A stretch of 64,000 nt of DNA. Origin: Alcaligenaceae bacterium. GTDB taxonomy: Bacteria; Pseudomonadota; Gammaproteobacteria; Burkholderiales; Burkholderiaceae_B. The stretch lies in the NCBI GenBank assembly GCA_013416455.1, contig JACCES010000007.1, forward strand, positions 171,092 through 235,091. Direction: 5' to 3'. The translations under genes and the position numbers were made by a program. The notes under the pieces were generated by a model. It did no database searches. It worked only from the letters and a program-made list of their open reading frames with translations, and was not told the origin of the DNA. Each line of letters starts with the position of its first letter. Position 1 is the stretch's first letter. Positions 24,562 through 33,236 of the stretch are shown here, one piece after another.

Positions 24562-24981
24562 TTACTGGCCTTCACGGCGCAGGGCTTCCAGGTCGATACG
24601 CATGTCACGAATCTTGCGCAGGTCGCCGGGGGTCTGGATGTTGCGGGGCCGGCCCTGAATGGCATCGAGAGCTGGGGCGGTTGCGGGTGGCGCTTTGGGT
24701 ATCGTGGCGGGTGCGGCGTGTGGCTTTGGCTGCGCTGCAGGTTTGGCCGCAGCAGACCGCAGGGCTTTGCGCCAGCGGTACAGCGTGATGGCGTAGGTGC
24801 TGTACTGCACCGACAGGCCCGCTGCGGCCAGATCATCCAGTACGGCAGCATGGGGAACGCCGGCGGCGAGTTCTGCTTCGATCAGAGGAAAAAGCGCACG
24901 CAGCTGGGCGGCGATGCTGATGCGGGGGTCCAGTTCAGCGAGCGCGGCCCGGTAGCGTGCGACGGGAGCGGGTTCAGTCAT
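24562..24981 (-). CDS. Putative DNA-binding protein, StbA/TraK-like
   Basis: 139 residues. The first ~75 form a helical domain (AQLRALFPLIEAELAAGVPHAAVLDDLAAAGLSV is one part) resembling small plasmid DNA-binding domains that read repeat arrays. A Pro/Ala-rich linker and a charged C-terminal helix (KIRDMRIDLEALRREG) follow. First gene of the Stb-like cluster, so an StbA or TraK-type role in binding near the transfer or partition site is plausible. The family assignment is inferred from size, order and pattern. Confidence 0.5.
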   Translation of the reverse strand: MTEPAPVARYRAALAELDPRISIAAQLRALFPLIEAELAAGVPHAAVLDDLAAAGLSVQYSTYAITLYRWRKALRSAAAKPAAQPKPHAAPATIPKAPPATAPALDAIQGRPRNIQTPGDLRKIRDMRIDLEALRREGQ

Positions 24982-25005
24982 AGGATTCCAGGGGATGGGT
25001 GCCGC

Positions 25006-25464
25006 TTATCGCGACAGTTCAGGAAAGGCGGCAGCCTGTTTGGCGACCAGCCAGGAGCGGCCCGTGGCCAGTGCTTCGTCGTAGGCGGATTGTTCGTCTG
25101 TGAACAGGGCCGTCTGGCCGTGGGTGGAGAATTGACCGCCGCCGACTTCCTGGCCGTTTTCCAACAGGCGCAGGGTGAAGCAGCCCGTATCGGCTGGGTG
25201 AGGAAGAATCTCGAAATTGAAGCGCAGCCGGGCCTGGGTGACTTCGTCGTAGAACTGTCTTTCGACTTCGCGCAGGCGGGCGGTCCACTCCGGGCCGATG
25301 CGGTCCAGGGCTTCAGCGATGCTGTAGCCGCGTTCGCGCAGCCAGTCGCAGCGATTCAGGATAAGCGCCGCAGTGAGCGCTTCGCCCAGACTCATGGTGC
25401 CGATGCCATGGAGGGCGGCTTCCTGTGCGATGTTGAGCAGGCGGGTGTCGATGGTCGAGTGCAT
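25006..25464 (-). CDS. Conserved hypothetical protein of the element backbone
   Basis: 152 residues from ATG 25464, behind a near-perfect AAAGGAG; the frame continues to 25593 but has no ribosome site there. No signal peptide, membrane span or motif that I recognise. The C-terminal half has DTGCFTLRLLENGQEVGGGQF and a TDEQSAYDEALATGRSWL segment, giving a small mixed alpha/beta protein. It is the first gene leftward from the replication origin, in the same direction as the Stb-like genes, and may be co-regulated with maintenance functions. Confidence 0.6.
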   Translation of the reverse strand: MHSTIDTRLLNIAQEAALHGIGTMSLGEALTAALILNRCDWLRERGYSIAEALDRIGPEWTARLREVERQFYDEVTQARLRFNFEILPHPADTGCFTLRLLENGQEVGGGQFSTHGQTALFTDEQSAYDEALATGRSWLVAKQAAAFPELSR

Positions 25465-25747
25465 GGAATCTCCTTTGCCTTGTGACTTGACGGGCAGAGC
25501 TTGAGGTGAAAAGAAGGGGTGGCCCGGGTGGGCGGGTGATGGCTTCGTTGCTGACCGACAGCCGCTGTGCGGCTGTGCAGCGTGGCGATGCAAGATGGCC
25601 TGTCGTGAATAGGTAAAGTGCGGCGCGTCAGGCCGGCTGACGGCGTGACTTGTTCACAGGCTGCTTTGGTAGAAGTAAGGTAGAGATAAGGTAGAAGGCG
25701 TCGCGATGGCTGGAAAGCCAGTATTCATGCGGGTTTCAAAAAAACAT

Positions 25748-25908
25748 GCGCGATGCTGTGACGATAAAGCGCGATGTTCTGACGAAAGGCCGCGATCTTA
25801 TGACGCGTCAGCTGCGATGCTATGACGATGCTCAAAACCACTTATCCACAGGCTGAAAATCGTGCCGAAAATAGCTGCTTTTGGGGATGAAGCGCGATGC
25901 TATGACGA
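25748..25908. other. Iteron-containing replication origin (oriV) with DnaA box
   Basis: Five 17-bp iterons with consensus GCGCGATGCTATGACGA: 25748-25764, 25769-25785, 25790-25806, 25812-25828 and 25892-25908. The first four are spaced 21-22 bp, two helical turns. A perfect DnaA box TTATCCACA is at 25842-25850. The array abuts the initiator gene. Iterons plus a DnaA box are the standard layout of theta-replicating plasmids. The remainder of 25465-25747 shows no gene. Confidence 0.88.
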
Positions 25909-25915
25909 TGAAAAA

Positions 25916-26833
25916 CTACCGATCCAGGCGCGTCCAGACCGCCTGTTCATGGCCCCGAATCGCGACTTCAATCCGGGGTTCAGCAATCACCTTCAGGGCT
26001 TCCAGTTCGTCCAGGCTGCGCTCCAGCGTGACCCGGAAATCCCGCATGCGCCCGGTGTATTGGGCGCGTTGTTTGAGGATGTCCAGGCTGTATTTCTGCT
26101 GGATGTCGGCAGAGGTGCCAATCAGCCGCTGCAGGCTTTTGGAGAGGTCATGGCGCATTTGCAGGCGCTTGGCCCAGTCCACCAGGGCATATTCCCGGTT
26201 GCCGAAAATCTGCGCCCAGCGCGGGTCGGCATACAGGGTGTAGCTGCCCGTGGGCTCGTGGTAGTCAAAGCCCCCGATCATGGCGATCACACGGGTGGAG
26301 GGGTGGCGACCATAGCTGTATTTCACGGAGCCGTCTTTTCTACGCGCCTCGATGCACAGGGTAAAGCGGGCCAGGTCTTTCATGCCTTCATGCAGCCATT
26401 CGTAGGCGCTGCCGCCTGTGGGCCGGCCCATGCCGCGCAGGAAGTCGGCACGGTTGATAACCGGCGCTTCGCCCAATAGGGCCGTGGTCTGCAGATACAT
26501 GGCGTGCATCCAGATGTCGGCGTGGTCTTCGCTCAGTTGCTTGCCCGAGCCTTTGAGCAGAATGTGGCTTCCCTCCAGGAACACGGTTTCATCGTGGAGG
26601 GGACGCCAGCCACGGCGCACTGGGGCAAAGATGGCGCTGCGGGCAATGTAGTTGGGGATGGCGCGTACCGTTTCGTTCATGCCGGGCAGCATGAAGGGTG
26701 TTGGGGTGGTGGCCTGTTTCTCAGCAGCGTCAGCCATGGCCTGTGAAGCCTTCTGCATGGCGCGCTGCATGGCGGCTGACAGCCGCTGCAGGTTGGCATC
26801 CTTGTGAAAAGGCGTGCGGGTGGGGGTGGTCAT
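25916..26833 (-). CDS. trfA: Plasmid replication initiator, TrfA family
   Basis: 305 residues from ATG 26833 with GGAG 9 nt upstream. The N-terminus is hydrophilic; from about 50 onward it matches TrfA-type initiators, with PNYIARSAIFAPV, HADIWMHAMYLQ and YEWLHEGMKDLARF. Winged-helix DNA-binding segments extend to the C-terminus. TrfA binds iterons and loads the helicase. Iterons and a DnaA box lie directly past its stop codon. A replicon inside an integrated element means it may replicate as a plasmid after excision. Confidence 0.88.
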   Translation of the reverse strand: MTTPTRTPFHKDANLQRLSAAMQRAMQKASQAMADAAEKQATTPTPFMLPGMNETVRAIPNYIARSAIFAPVRRGWRPLHDETVFLEGSHILLKGSGKQLSEDHADIWMHAMYLQTTALLGEAPVINRADFLRGMGRPTGGSAYEWLHEGMKDLARFTLCIEARRKDGSVKYSYGRHPSTRVIAMIGGFDYHEPTGSYTLYADPRWAQIFGNREYALVDWAKRLQMRHDLSKSLQRLIGTSADIQQKYSLDILKQRAQYTGRMRDFRVTLERSLDELEALKVIAEPRIEVAIRGHEQAVWTRLDR

Positions 26834-26962
26834 TGATGTTGCTCCGGGCGAACCCATGCAAGGGCCGCCCGGAATGTGTGCAGCGCCTCACACGGTTTCA
26901 GGGAAGGGTGACCCGACAGATGGCCGGGACGAATGGGTCGGGTGGCGTGCTGCTACGGGAGC

Positions 26963-27988
26963 TCAGGCGACGACGTGTCGCCGAGGTTCAAACCAGATTT
27001 CTTTCACACGGAACTGCTCGACATGCACAACAATGTCCACGGTCTGCTGCAGAAAGGTCTGGATGGTGGGCAAGTCCAGATTGCCGCCGGTGGGTGACTG
27101 CTTGATAAGGATGGCCAGCCGGTCGAAGGCGTCGATTGCGCTGTTGGCATGCGTGGTTGTCACAGAACCTGGGTGGCCGGTGTTCAGGGCCGCAAGGTAA
27201 TCCCAGGTTTCCGGGCCGCGCAGCTCTGCCAGGAAAATCCGGTCGGGTGACAGGCGCATGCAAGCCGCCAGGCAGTCGGTGGCCGACACTCGGCCTCGTG
27301 TGCCGCCGTACATCATATGGACGCGGTTTTCATGCCAGGGCAAGATCAGTTCATGCACGTCTTCAATGGTGATAAGGCGTTCGTGGATGGGTATTTCATT
27401 GATGAGCGATCGTGCGAAGGTGGTTTTGCCTGAACCTGTTGCACCCGAAATCACCACGTTCTTGCGTGCGCGGACGGCGTCCACCAGAAACTCGAAATAG
27501 TCTCCCCTGTTCTTCAGTATCAGCAGCCGCTGATCGAGTTTCGACAGGCCGTCAGCACCATATTTGGCGGTGGCATCCATGGTGGCCTTGAAAGCCCCGC
27601 CGGATGCCAGCTGCTTCAGGAGGAAAGTTTCCGTGGCGTGTTTACGGATGTTGATGGCGATGATGTCGTCTATGCAGGCTGGGGGCAGAATGATCTGGCC
27701 GCGTTCCCCATCGGGCAGGACCACCGACATGATGGGGCTGCGCGCCATGTGGTTGTAGGCTGCCAGTGCCGTCGCCAGTGCCTCCAGGTGCGGGTAGCTC
27801 AGTTCCTCGCAGTCGTGCGATATCCAATGTCCGTCTGTGCGGGCGTAAAGATGGCCTTCGCGCACGATGGCGAGTTCAGTAACTTTCGGGTCCTGCAGAT
27901 GCTGGGCCAGGGGCCGCAGAAAGGTTCGCACCGAAATGGCGCGATCAAAGGGGACCACTTCAAGGGGTAAGTTCAAGGTCGTAGACAT
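26963..27988 (-). CDS. virB11: VirB11 secretion ATPase
   Basis: 341 residues from ATG 27988; a long open frame to 28333 overlaps virB10 out of frame and is rejected. Walker A GATGSGKTT, Asp/His boxes (ITIEDVHEL), arginine-finger-region RVSATDCLAACMRLSPDRIFLAELRG and the His box GHPGSVTTTHA are all present. Hexameric traffic ATPase at the inner membrane base of the type IV channel. It overlaps the virB10 3' end by 29 nt, implying coupled translation. Confidence 0.93.
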   Translation of the reverse strand: MSTTLNLPLEVVPFDRAISVRTFLRPLAQHLQDPKVTELAIVREGHLYARTDGHWISHDCEELSYPHLEALATALAAYNHMARSPIMSVVLPDGERGQIILPPACIDDIIAINIRKHATETFLLKQLASGGAFKATMDATAKYGADGLSKLDQRLLILKNRGDYFEFLVDAVRARKNVVISGATGSGKTTFARSLINEIPIHERLITIEDVHELILPWHENRVHMMYGGTRGRVSATDCLAACMRLSPDRIFLAELRGPETWDYLAALNTGHPGSVTTTHANSAIDAFDRLAILIKQSPTGGNLDLPTIQTFLQQTVDIVVHVEQFRVKEIWFEPRRHVVA

Positions 27989-29069
27989 GGCTGAAATCCA
28001 GATCACGGGCGACCATGATGCCGATGCGTTCGCCCTGGTTTTTATAGAGAGTGGGGGGTATGTCCAGAGATCGTTCCAGAATCTTGGCAATGGCTTCCTG
28101 CCCGCCTTGGGCGGTGTTGTCGAAGCGGATGTTGTTGTCGCCGGACTGGCCCTGGTTCGATGCCCAGTTGCCGAAGTCGCCCACCAGGGACAGCAGAATG
28201 GCGTTGCCGAAGCGTTCCCAGAAATGGTTATCGACATGGCCGTCCAGCCCGGCTTCGCCCAGGGGGCCGGTGCCGGGTGAGGCCAGTTCAACGATGACGC
28301 CAGCGGGTGACTCCAGCCGGTTCCAGGTGACAAAGGCGCGGGCCTGGCCCTGCTGGATGCCGCCGGACTGATAGCCGGTGAACTTGGTGCCGGCGTCGAT
28401 CAGCTTGACCTTGCCGTTGGCGCTCATGACATCGTGGGTGGCCAGGCAGGTGAGCAGCCCCGGCTGAGTGCTGACCAGCTTGGTCTGCAGCGTGCAGTCG
28501 ATCATGGTGCCTTGGGTGAGCAGGAAGTTGCGATCTCCCAGCAGCCCGGCCACAGAGGGTGCCAGTTCCAGAGGCCGCAGCTTGTCGGCCAGGGGGCCGG
28601 CATCGCTGTAGGGGCCGCTTGGGGCGCTGGCTTGACTGCTACCTGCACTGCCCCCGTCTGCGCCACCCGCCTGCAGCGGGCTGGCCAGCCGCCGTTGTGC
28701 GACTTCGTCTATAGGTGGCGGGGCGGCGGCTGTGGGTGGTGGAAGTACATACGAGGGTGCCGGAACTGGCGCTGGCACCGGGGGTGGCAAGGGCTTGGGC
28801 GGCGCGGGTCGCTCGACCCTGGGCGGCTTCAGTCGGTTGGTGATTCCGCTTTGATCGGCTTCCAGGCTGCTGTCGCCGGCAGGCGCCGGTTCCCGGCTCC
28901 AGGCTTTCAGCAGCACCCCGATGGCGACGGCAACGGCCACCAGGATGGTGAGCCATAGAAAAGCGCGTGCGCCGCGTGGGGCGCTGCGCCCGGCGGTTTC
29001 CAGGTTCAGGGCCTCGCGTTCCAGGCCGGTCGCGGCGGTCTGTTCCTGGCGCGGGTCGGTGTCGTTCAT
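27960..29069 (-). CDS. virB10: VirB10 envelope-spanning channel protein
   Basis: 369 residues. N-terminal cytoplasmic part, one transmembrane helix (about 35-57), a long Pro-rich periplasmic stretch, then the conserved beta-barrel domain with RNFLLTQGTMIDCTL, AGTKFTGYQSG and VRVD-type segments. VirB10 crosses both membranes and gates the pore. A second ATG at 29084 overlaps the virB9 stop (ATGA); I prefer 29069, which has AAGGA 8 nt upstream, but either is possible. Confidence 0.92.
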   Translation of the reverse strand: MNDTDPRQEQTAATGLEREALNLETAGRSAPRGARAFLWLTILVAVAVAIGVLLKAWSREPAPAGDSSLEADQSGITNRLKPPRVERPAPPKPLPPPVPAPVPAPSYVLPPPTAAAPPPIDEVAQRRLASPLQAGGADGGSAGSSQASAPSGPYSDAGPLADKLRPLELAPSVAGLLGDRNFLLTQGTMIDCTLQTKLVSTQPGLLTCLATHDVMSANGKVKLIDAGTKFTGYQSGGIQQGQARAFVTWNRLESPAGVIVELASPGTGPLGEAGLDGHVDNHFWERFGNAILLSLVGDFGNWASNQGQSGDNNIRFDNTAQGGQEAIAKILERSLDIPPTLYKNQGERIGIMVARDLDFSHVYDLELTP

Positions 29070-29080
29070 GGGCTGTTCCT

Positions 29081-29932
29081 TCATGGCGTGATCTCCCGGA
29101 CCCGCAGCGTCGGCACGGGCGCTGCCGTGCCTTTCACCGTGCGTCGAACAGCGGGGGAGGCTGTGCCGGTGTGGGCGGGTGCAGGGGTCAGGCCAAAGGC
29201 TTCGTTATGGATAGCCAGCACCTGGTTGCCCAGGCGCAGATGCCAGCGTGGCGAGGTGCGATGCAGCACCATGGTGCGTTCATCGGCCATGTGATAGTTG
29301 GTGATGACTTCCTGGCCGTCAGGGGTCACGCGGTACACCGTGGGCATGTCGGTTTCCGGCGGGAATTGCAGCCAGGTATGGCGGCCATCATCCCAGGCGT
29401 GAACGGGCGCAATGCTGGCGTTGCCACTGCGGGTGTAGGCCTGCCAGTTCATCATGCCGGCGGATGCCTGCAACGAGCGCTCAACCGCTGCCTTCTGTGC
29501 AGCCTGTGCCTTCATGCGGGCCTCTACTTCCGGGTAGCGCATCACCAGCTTGTAAAGTGCTGGGGCGCTGCGGTCGTGGCTGTAGGACAGCCGGAAGCTG
29601 TATTCGCGCCGGTCGGTGATGACAATGAGGTTGGTGTCGGCGTCTTCAGCGGTGGGCTTGAAGAACAGGTGATGGTTTTTGTACGTGAAGGCGTAAGCCT
29701 GGCTGTCGCCAAAGACGTGATATTGATAGGTTTCGCCGGGTTCCAACTGGATGTGGGTGGCAACACCGATCACCGCATCCAGCTGGATCACGTTGGCCGC
29801 GTCATAGTTGACATAGCGCACTCTATGGTCGAGCCGTGAAGAGCGGGGCGTTTCCAGCGCCCAGGCGCTGGCTGGCAGAGTCAGACACAGCAGCAGCGCC
29901 ACCGCCCGCCTGCGTGGTAAGAGTTCAAACAT
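29081..29932 (-). CDS. virB9: VirB9 outer-membrane core protein
   Basis: 283 residues with a signal peptide (about 1-25, ending AWA). N-terminal segment DHRVRYVNYDAANVIQLDAVIGVATHIQLEPGE (only in part diagnostic) and the C-terminal domain TWLQFPPETDMPTVYRVTPDGQE are typical of the VirB9/CagX family. It forms the outer ring of the core complex with VirB7 and VirB10. Its stop codon overlaps an upstream virB10 ATG. Confidence 0.92.
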   Translation of the reverse strand: MFELLPRRRAVALLLCLTLPASAWALETPRSSRLDHRVRYVNYDAANVIQLDAVIGVATHIQLEPGETYQYHVFGDSQAYAFTYKNHHLFFKPTAEDADTNLIVITDRREYSFRLSYSHDRSAPALYKLVMRYPEVEARMKAQAAQKAAVERSLQASAGMMNWQAYTRSGNASIAPVHAWDDGRHTWLQFPPETDMPTVYRVTPDGQEVITNYHMADERTMVLHRTSPRWHLRLGNQVLAIHNEAFGLTPAPAHTGTASPAVRRTVKGTAAPVPTLRVREITP

Positions 29933-29958
29933 GGGGATTCCTTCTGATCCAGGTCGGG

Positions 29959-30645
29959 TCAGCGCGAGAGGTCGGCGGCCAGGTCGTAGCGCACAACTTG
30001 AAAGCCCAGCGGGTTGCGACGGGCGACGGCTTCTGTGAGGGGAACGTCGGCGTACTGGTAGGCCATGGTGGCGATCAGGTGCCGCGTCCTGGTGATGTTG
30101 CCGGTAGTGACTTCGCGTTCCGTCCTGGTGAAGCGCACAATGGCTGCCTGATTTGCGCCCAGAGTGATGGAGTGAACCTGAACATCTACGGTACCCAGGG
30201 TGCCAAGGCGCGTGGTTACGGCATCCTGCCCTTCAAAACGCTTGCCGTACTGCACTTGAATGGGCGGCGATGACAGCAGGGCGCAGGTGTCGAATTGCTC
30301 CTGGATGGTCTGCCAGCTATAGCCTTCGCAGTTCAGCACGTAGGTGTTCAGGAAATACTTGGCGATGCGCTGGCCGTAGTCTTCCATCGGTTCGCCCAGG
30401 GTGCTGACATGCTCGATGCTGCCGGTGGCGTTGTCCACGCGCACCACATACATTTCAGGCGGCTGCTTCAGGGGCGTCAGGACCGCTACAGCGGCGACGG
30501 CGGCAAAGGCGATCAGCCCCGTGCCCATGGCAACTTGCCATGCGCGCTTGCGGCTTGTGACCAGTTCGCCCAGGTGGTCGCGCTCCAGGCCGCGCGACTG
30601 TTCCAGCCAGGCTGCAACGTCTTCAGACTTGAGGGGTTCTGACAC
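29959..30645 (-). CDS. virB8: VirB8 inner-membrane assembly factor
   Basis: 228 residues with a short cytoplasmic N-terminus, one transmembrane helix (about 36-57) and a periplasmic NTF2-like domain with EMYVVRVDNATGSIE and the RFEG/FTRTER segments. VirB8 nucleates assembly of the secretion channel. It lies between virB9 and virB7 with short spacers, in the standard MPF-T order read on the minus strand. Confidence 0.9.
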   Translation of the reverse strand: MSEPLKSEDVAAWLEQSRGLERDHLGELVTSRKRAWQVAMGTGLIAFAAVAAVAVLTPLKQPPEMYVVRVDNATGSIEHVSTLGEPMEDYGQRIAKYFLNTYVLNCEGYSWQTIQEQFDTCALLSSPPIQVQYGKRFEGQDAVTTRLGTLGTVDVQVHSITLGANQAAIVRFTRTEREVTTGNITRTRHLIATMAYQYADVPLTEAVARRNPLGFQVVRYDLAADLSR

Positions 30646-30648
30646 GGT

Positions 30649-30786
30649 TCAGGCTCCTTTGAAAATCGGTGCACTGGCGTTCACAGGCACACGCGGTCCG
30701 TCAGCAGGCTGTGGAGGTTGGGGCGCATGAAAGGCGCAGCCGACCAGCAGCCCGGCCAGCGCCAGGGCGGCAATGAGTTTGTGCAT
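30649..30786 (-). CDS. virB7: VirB7 lipoprotein
   Basis: 45 residues from ATG 30786, behind AGGAG. Signal sequence with lipobox LLVGC (Cys17), then a short Pro-rich mature peptide. Small VirB7 lipoproteins stabilise VirB9 at the outer membrane. A longer frame to 30975 is not supported by a ribosome site. Confidence 0.85.
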   Translation of the reverse strand: MHKLIAALALAGLLVGCAFHAPQPPQPADGPRVPVNASAPIFKGA

Positions 30787-30862
30787 GGGATGGGCTCCTG
30801 TCCTGCCGCGTGGGCAGAAGGGAAGGTGTGATGGCCCCGCTGGGCAGCGGGCGCGAAAGGGC

Positions 30863-31813
30863 TTACTTGGCGCGCAGTCGCAGCATGCTGCGCAGACGCA
30901 GAACAGAGAACGCGCCCCGGGCGGCGGAACCGACACCGAGTTGAGCGCCGAAGCCGTTGGAGAGGCCGGCGGCAAGGCCGGGAATCAGAATCATGATGAC
31001 CAGGCTGGCAGCGCCGACAAGAACCTGGGCGCCGAACAGCGAAAGCACATCGGCCATCCCTGTTTCTATTTGGTCAGCTATCATGCGGATCAGCTGGATG
31101 TTGAGTTGCAGGATAAGGCCGAAGACCAGGCCAGCAAGCAAGGCCAGGAAGATAAAATTCAATGCCTGTGAAACCCAGTTATTGAAGAGTGGCTTTGTTG
31201 GCTCGAACAACGTCGCGGCGATAAAGAGCGGCCCTGCTGCAACAACCAGGGCCATGCCGACTTTGCAGACCACCACAATGACCATGATGATGCTGCCTAC
31301 GACTGCTGCATTGATCCGCAACAGCGTCGCCAGGATGCTGACCAGCACTTCCCTGGTGGAAGGCATGAAGTTGTACCAGGGCCGGTCGCTGGAACCAAGC
31401 ATGGCATTGGATGCCTCACTGGTCTCGTTCTGCAGCTTATCGACTTCTGCCGCCACGTTGCCCGTGCCGAGTGCGAGCTGTGTGACATCGTCAGGCAGTG
31501 CGATCATGGTTTTGGCGATGTCGTTCTGATACAGGCCGCCGGCCCCAAAGATCATGGACACAATCGCCACGAGAATGGCTTTGCGGAAGAACTCTGTGAC
31601 GGTCATATTGCCCTGACCGTGCATGAGCGCAAATGCGTACACAACGAATTGCAGAATCAGGCCCACCACGATGACCGGCATGAGTGCTTCGAACAGCGCC
31701 TGCATCGGCCCGTTGACAGCATCGCTGAGGATGCCTTCGGTTTGCGTCATGACCCATTCAGCTATGTTGCTTGGCGTGGTGGGTGCTGCGACGGATGGAG
31801 TGAGGCTGGCCAT
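30863..31813 (-). CDS. virB6: VirB6/TrbL polytopic inner-membrane channel subunit
   Basis: 316 residues with at least five hydrophobic segments (about 43-65, 80-100, 165-190, 195-215, 240-262 and more). A large periplasmic loop lies at about 100-160. The profile and position between virB7 and virB5 fit VirB6, which forms part of the DNA path across the inner membrane. Confidence 0.88.
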   Translation of the reverse strand: MASLTPSVAAPTTPSNIAEWVMTQTEGILSDAVNGPMQALFEALMPVIVVGLILQFVVYAFALMHGQGNMTVTEFFRKAILVAIVSMIFGAGGLYQNDIAKTMIALPDDVTQLALGTGNVAAEVDKLQNETSEASNAMLGSSDRPWYNFMPSTREVLVSILATLLRINAAVVGSIIMVIVVVCKVGMALVVAAGPLFIAATLFEPTKPLFNNWVSQALNFIFLALLAGLVFGLILQLNIQLIRMIADQIETGMADVLSLFGAQVLVGAASLVIMILIPGLAAGLSNGFGAQLGVGSAARGAFSVLRLRSMLRLRAK

Positions 31814-31824
31814 GGTGTGCCTGC

Positions 31825-32529
31825 CTATTCAGCTGCGCCGCGGGATGAGTCTGACGCTGGCTTGTTCCCAAACCATCCGCCATAGACACGTTCAGCCCGT
31901 GCCTGCAGCAGTTGTCGTTCCGCATCCAGTTGCTGTGCGGCAAGCTGAATGCGGGTCTGTTCGGCTGAGATATTCGCTTGCTCAATCTGAATCCGCGCCT
32001 GCAGTTCAGCAATTTCCTTGGGGTTGGTCGTCTGGTTGATCTGATCCTGCAGGGCGTCGACGTTGGCCAGCCGCTGAGTCATCGAATCGTAGGCCCGTTC
32101 ACTCATGGCTTTTGCGGTGGCCTCAATGTTGAGCGACCGTTTTGACAGCTCCTGTCGGTCTTGGGCGAAGTTTACCGGGGCCATGACATCGTCTGTGACG
32201 CGGGAAACATCCCCGTTCAAGCCCGAGCTGCCAGATCGGTCTAACAGGTCCTGGGCGCTGGAGGGCAAGGCAGCGCGAAGCTGATCGCGGATGGCGTGAT
32301 CATTGGGAATGACACCGTAGCCGCTGGATTGTGTGAATGCGGCAAGCTGCTGCTTGGCTGTCGCCAGTTGATCCGTCAGGTTCTTCAGCTGATCGCGGGC
32401 GGTGAGCAGCTGTTCCTGCAATTGGGCTATGGTGGCAGCATCGACCGTAGGGATGCCGCTGGCGCGGGCAGGGTTCATGAAAACGGCGGCCAGGGCAACG
32501 CCCGCCGCAAGATGCTTGTAGCGTCTCAT
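31825..32529 (-). CDS. virB5: VirB5/TrbJ-like pilus-associated protein
   Basis: 234 residues from ATG 32529, behind GGAG; a longer frame to 32631 lacks support. Signal peptide (about 1-23, ending ARA). The mature protein is almost wholly helical and Gln/Ala-rich with long coiled-coil stretches (LQEQLLTARDQLKNLTDQL, AELQARIQIEQANISAEQ), as in the VirB5/TraC minor pilin family. In this cluster it is the last VirB gene before the cargo insertion that separates it from virB4. Confidence 0.82.
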   Translation of the reverse strand: MRRYKHLAAGVALAAVFMNPARASGIPTVDAATIAQLQEQLLTARDQLKNLTDQLATAKQQLAAFTQSSGYGVIPNDHAIRDQLRAALPSSAQDLLDRSGSSGLNGDVSRVTDDVMAPVNFAQDRQELSKRSLNIEATAKAMSERAYDSMTQRLANVDALQDQINQTTNPKEIAELQARIQIEQANISAEQTRIQLAAQQLDAERQLLQARAERVYGGWFGNKPASDSSRGAAE

Positions 32530-32723
32530 GGGAGAACTCCGGGGGTAGGGGGGATGGTGAGCTAAGTCGTTGGCGCGGTTGAGCGTGTGGAAAAGCAGAA
32601 GATTGCCTCTCTCAACCGACGCCTGATACATTCGGATAATTAATTGATGTATTGCTCGGCCTGATTAACCGGGGTGGATAGGAGGAATCGGGTGGTTGAG
32701 GTAAAGATCTTGGGAACGTGAAA

Positions 32724-33224
32724 ATGTTCGAAACGTGGATATCGGTTATAGGATCTCTGGCGTCGATTGGCGCTGCGCTGTGGTCTTTCCGAGAAGCGAG
32801 AAAATCAATCTCGGCGGCTACTAAAGCGGAAAGAGTGAGGAACGAACTTATTCATCGTAGAGAACTGATCGAGGTCTCTCGGGTTTATGCTGAAACCTCC
32901 AGGATATTGAAAGAAGTCTCAAGGGTTGGTCCGTCTTGCAATGCGGGACTTTTACGTGGGGTGAACTGCGGTTCCATCGCGCAGGAAGTCCAGGCCTACG
33001 CGCAGTATTTGAATGAGCATAGCTCTACATTCGACACTGATTTTGAGAGTAAGGCAAATGAGCTATGTCAAGACCTGCGTGGCGATATAGTGGCGCTTGC
33101 CGAGGCGAAATCGTTCGAAGAAAAGAAGGCTGCAGGCAGCAATATTTACTATAAGATCGACAGTTTCATGCCATTCATAAAGAAGTTTTCCGACTCACAC
33201 AAAGAAAATTTGTCGGCAGATTAA
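32724..33224 (+). CDS. Small membrane-anchored protein of a two-gene cargo operon
   Basis: 166 residues from ATG 32724, with GGGA 8 nt upstream (an in-frame GTG at 32718 is the alternative). One N-terminal transmembrane helix (about 4-22) is followed by a highly charged helical cytoplasmic part (SFREARKSISAATKAERV then HRRELIEVSRVYAETSR). I do not recognise the family. N-terminal anchor plus helical sensor or effector body is common among uncharacterised phage-defence proteins. It sits 12 nt before a YfbU-domain gene on the same strand, opposite to the surrounding T4SS genes. Composition is more AT-rich than its neighbours. Confidence 0.65.
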   Translation: MFETWISVIGSLASIGAALWSFREARKSISAATKAERVRNELIHRRELIEVSRVYAETSRILKEVSRVGPSCNAGLLRGVNCGSIAQEVQAYAQYLNEHSSTFDTDFESKANELCQDLRGDIVALAEAKSFEEKKAAGSNIYYKIDSFMPFIKKFSDSHKENLSAD

Positions 33225-33236
33225 AGAGGTCGTGAT

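Noticed and set aside
23798..24658. 286-codon plus ORF antisense to the StbB-like gene
   Set aside because: The minus frame has a recognisable ATPase; the plus frame is a shadow.
25748..25908. CRISPR array
   Set aside because: Repeats are 17 bp with 4-5-bp spacing, imperfect and next to a replication initiator: iterons, not CRISPR. No CRISPR array was seen elsewhere.
28000..28333. N-terminal extension of VirB11
   Set aside because: Low-complexity Thr/Ser/Trp frame overlapping virB10; the family start is at 27988.
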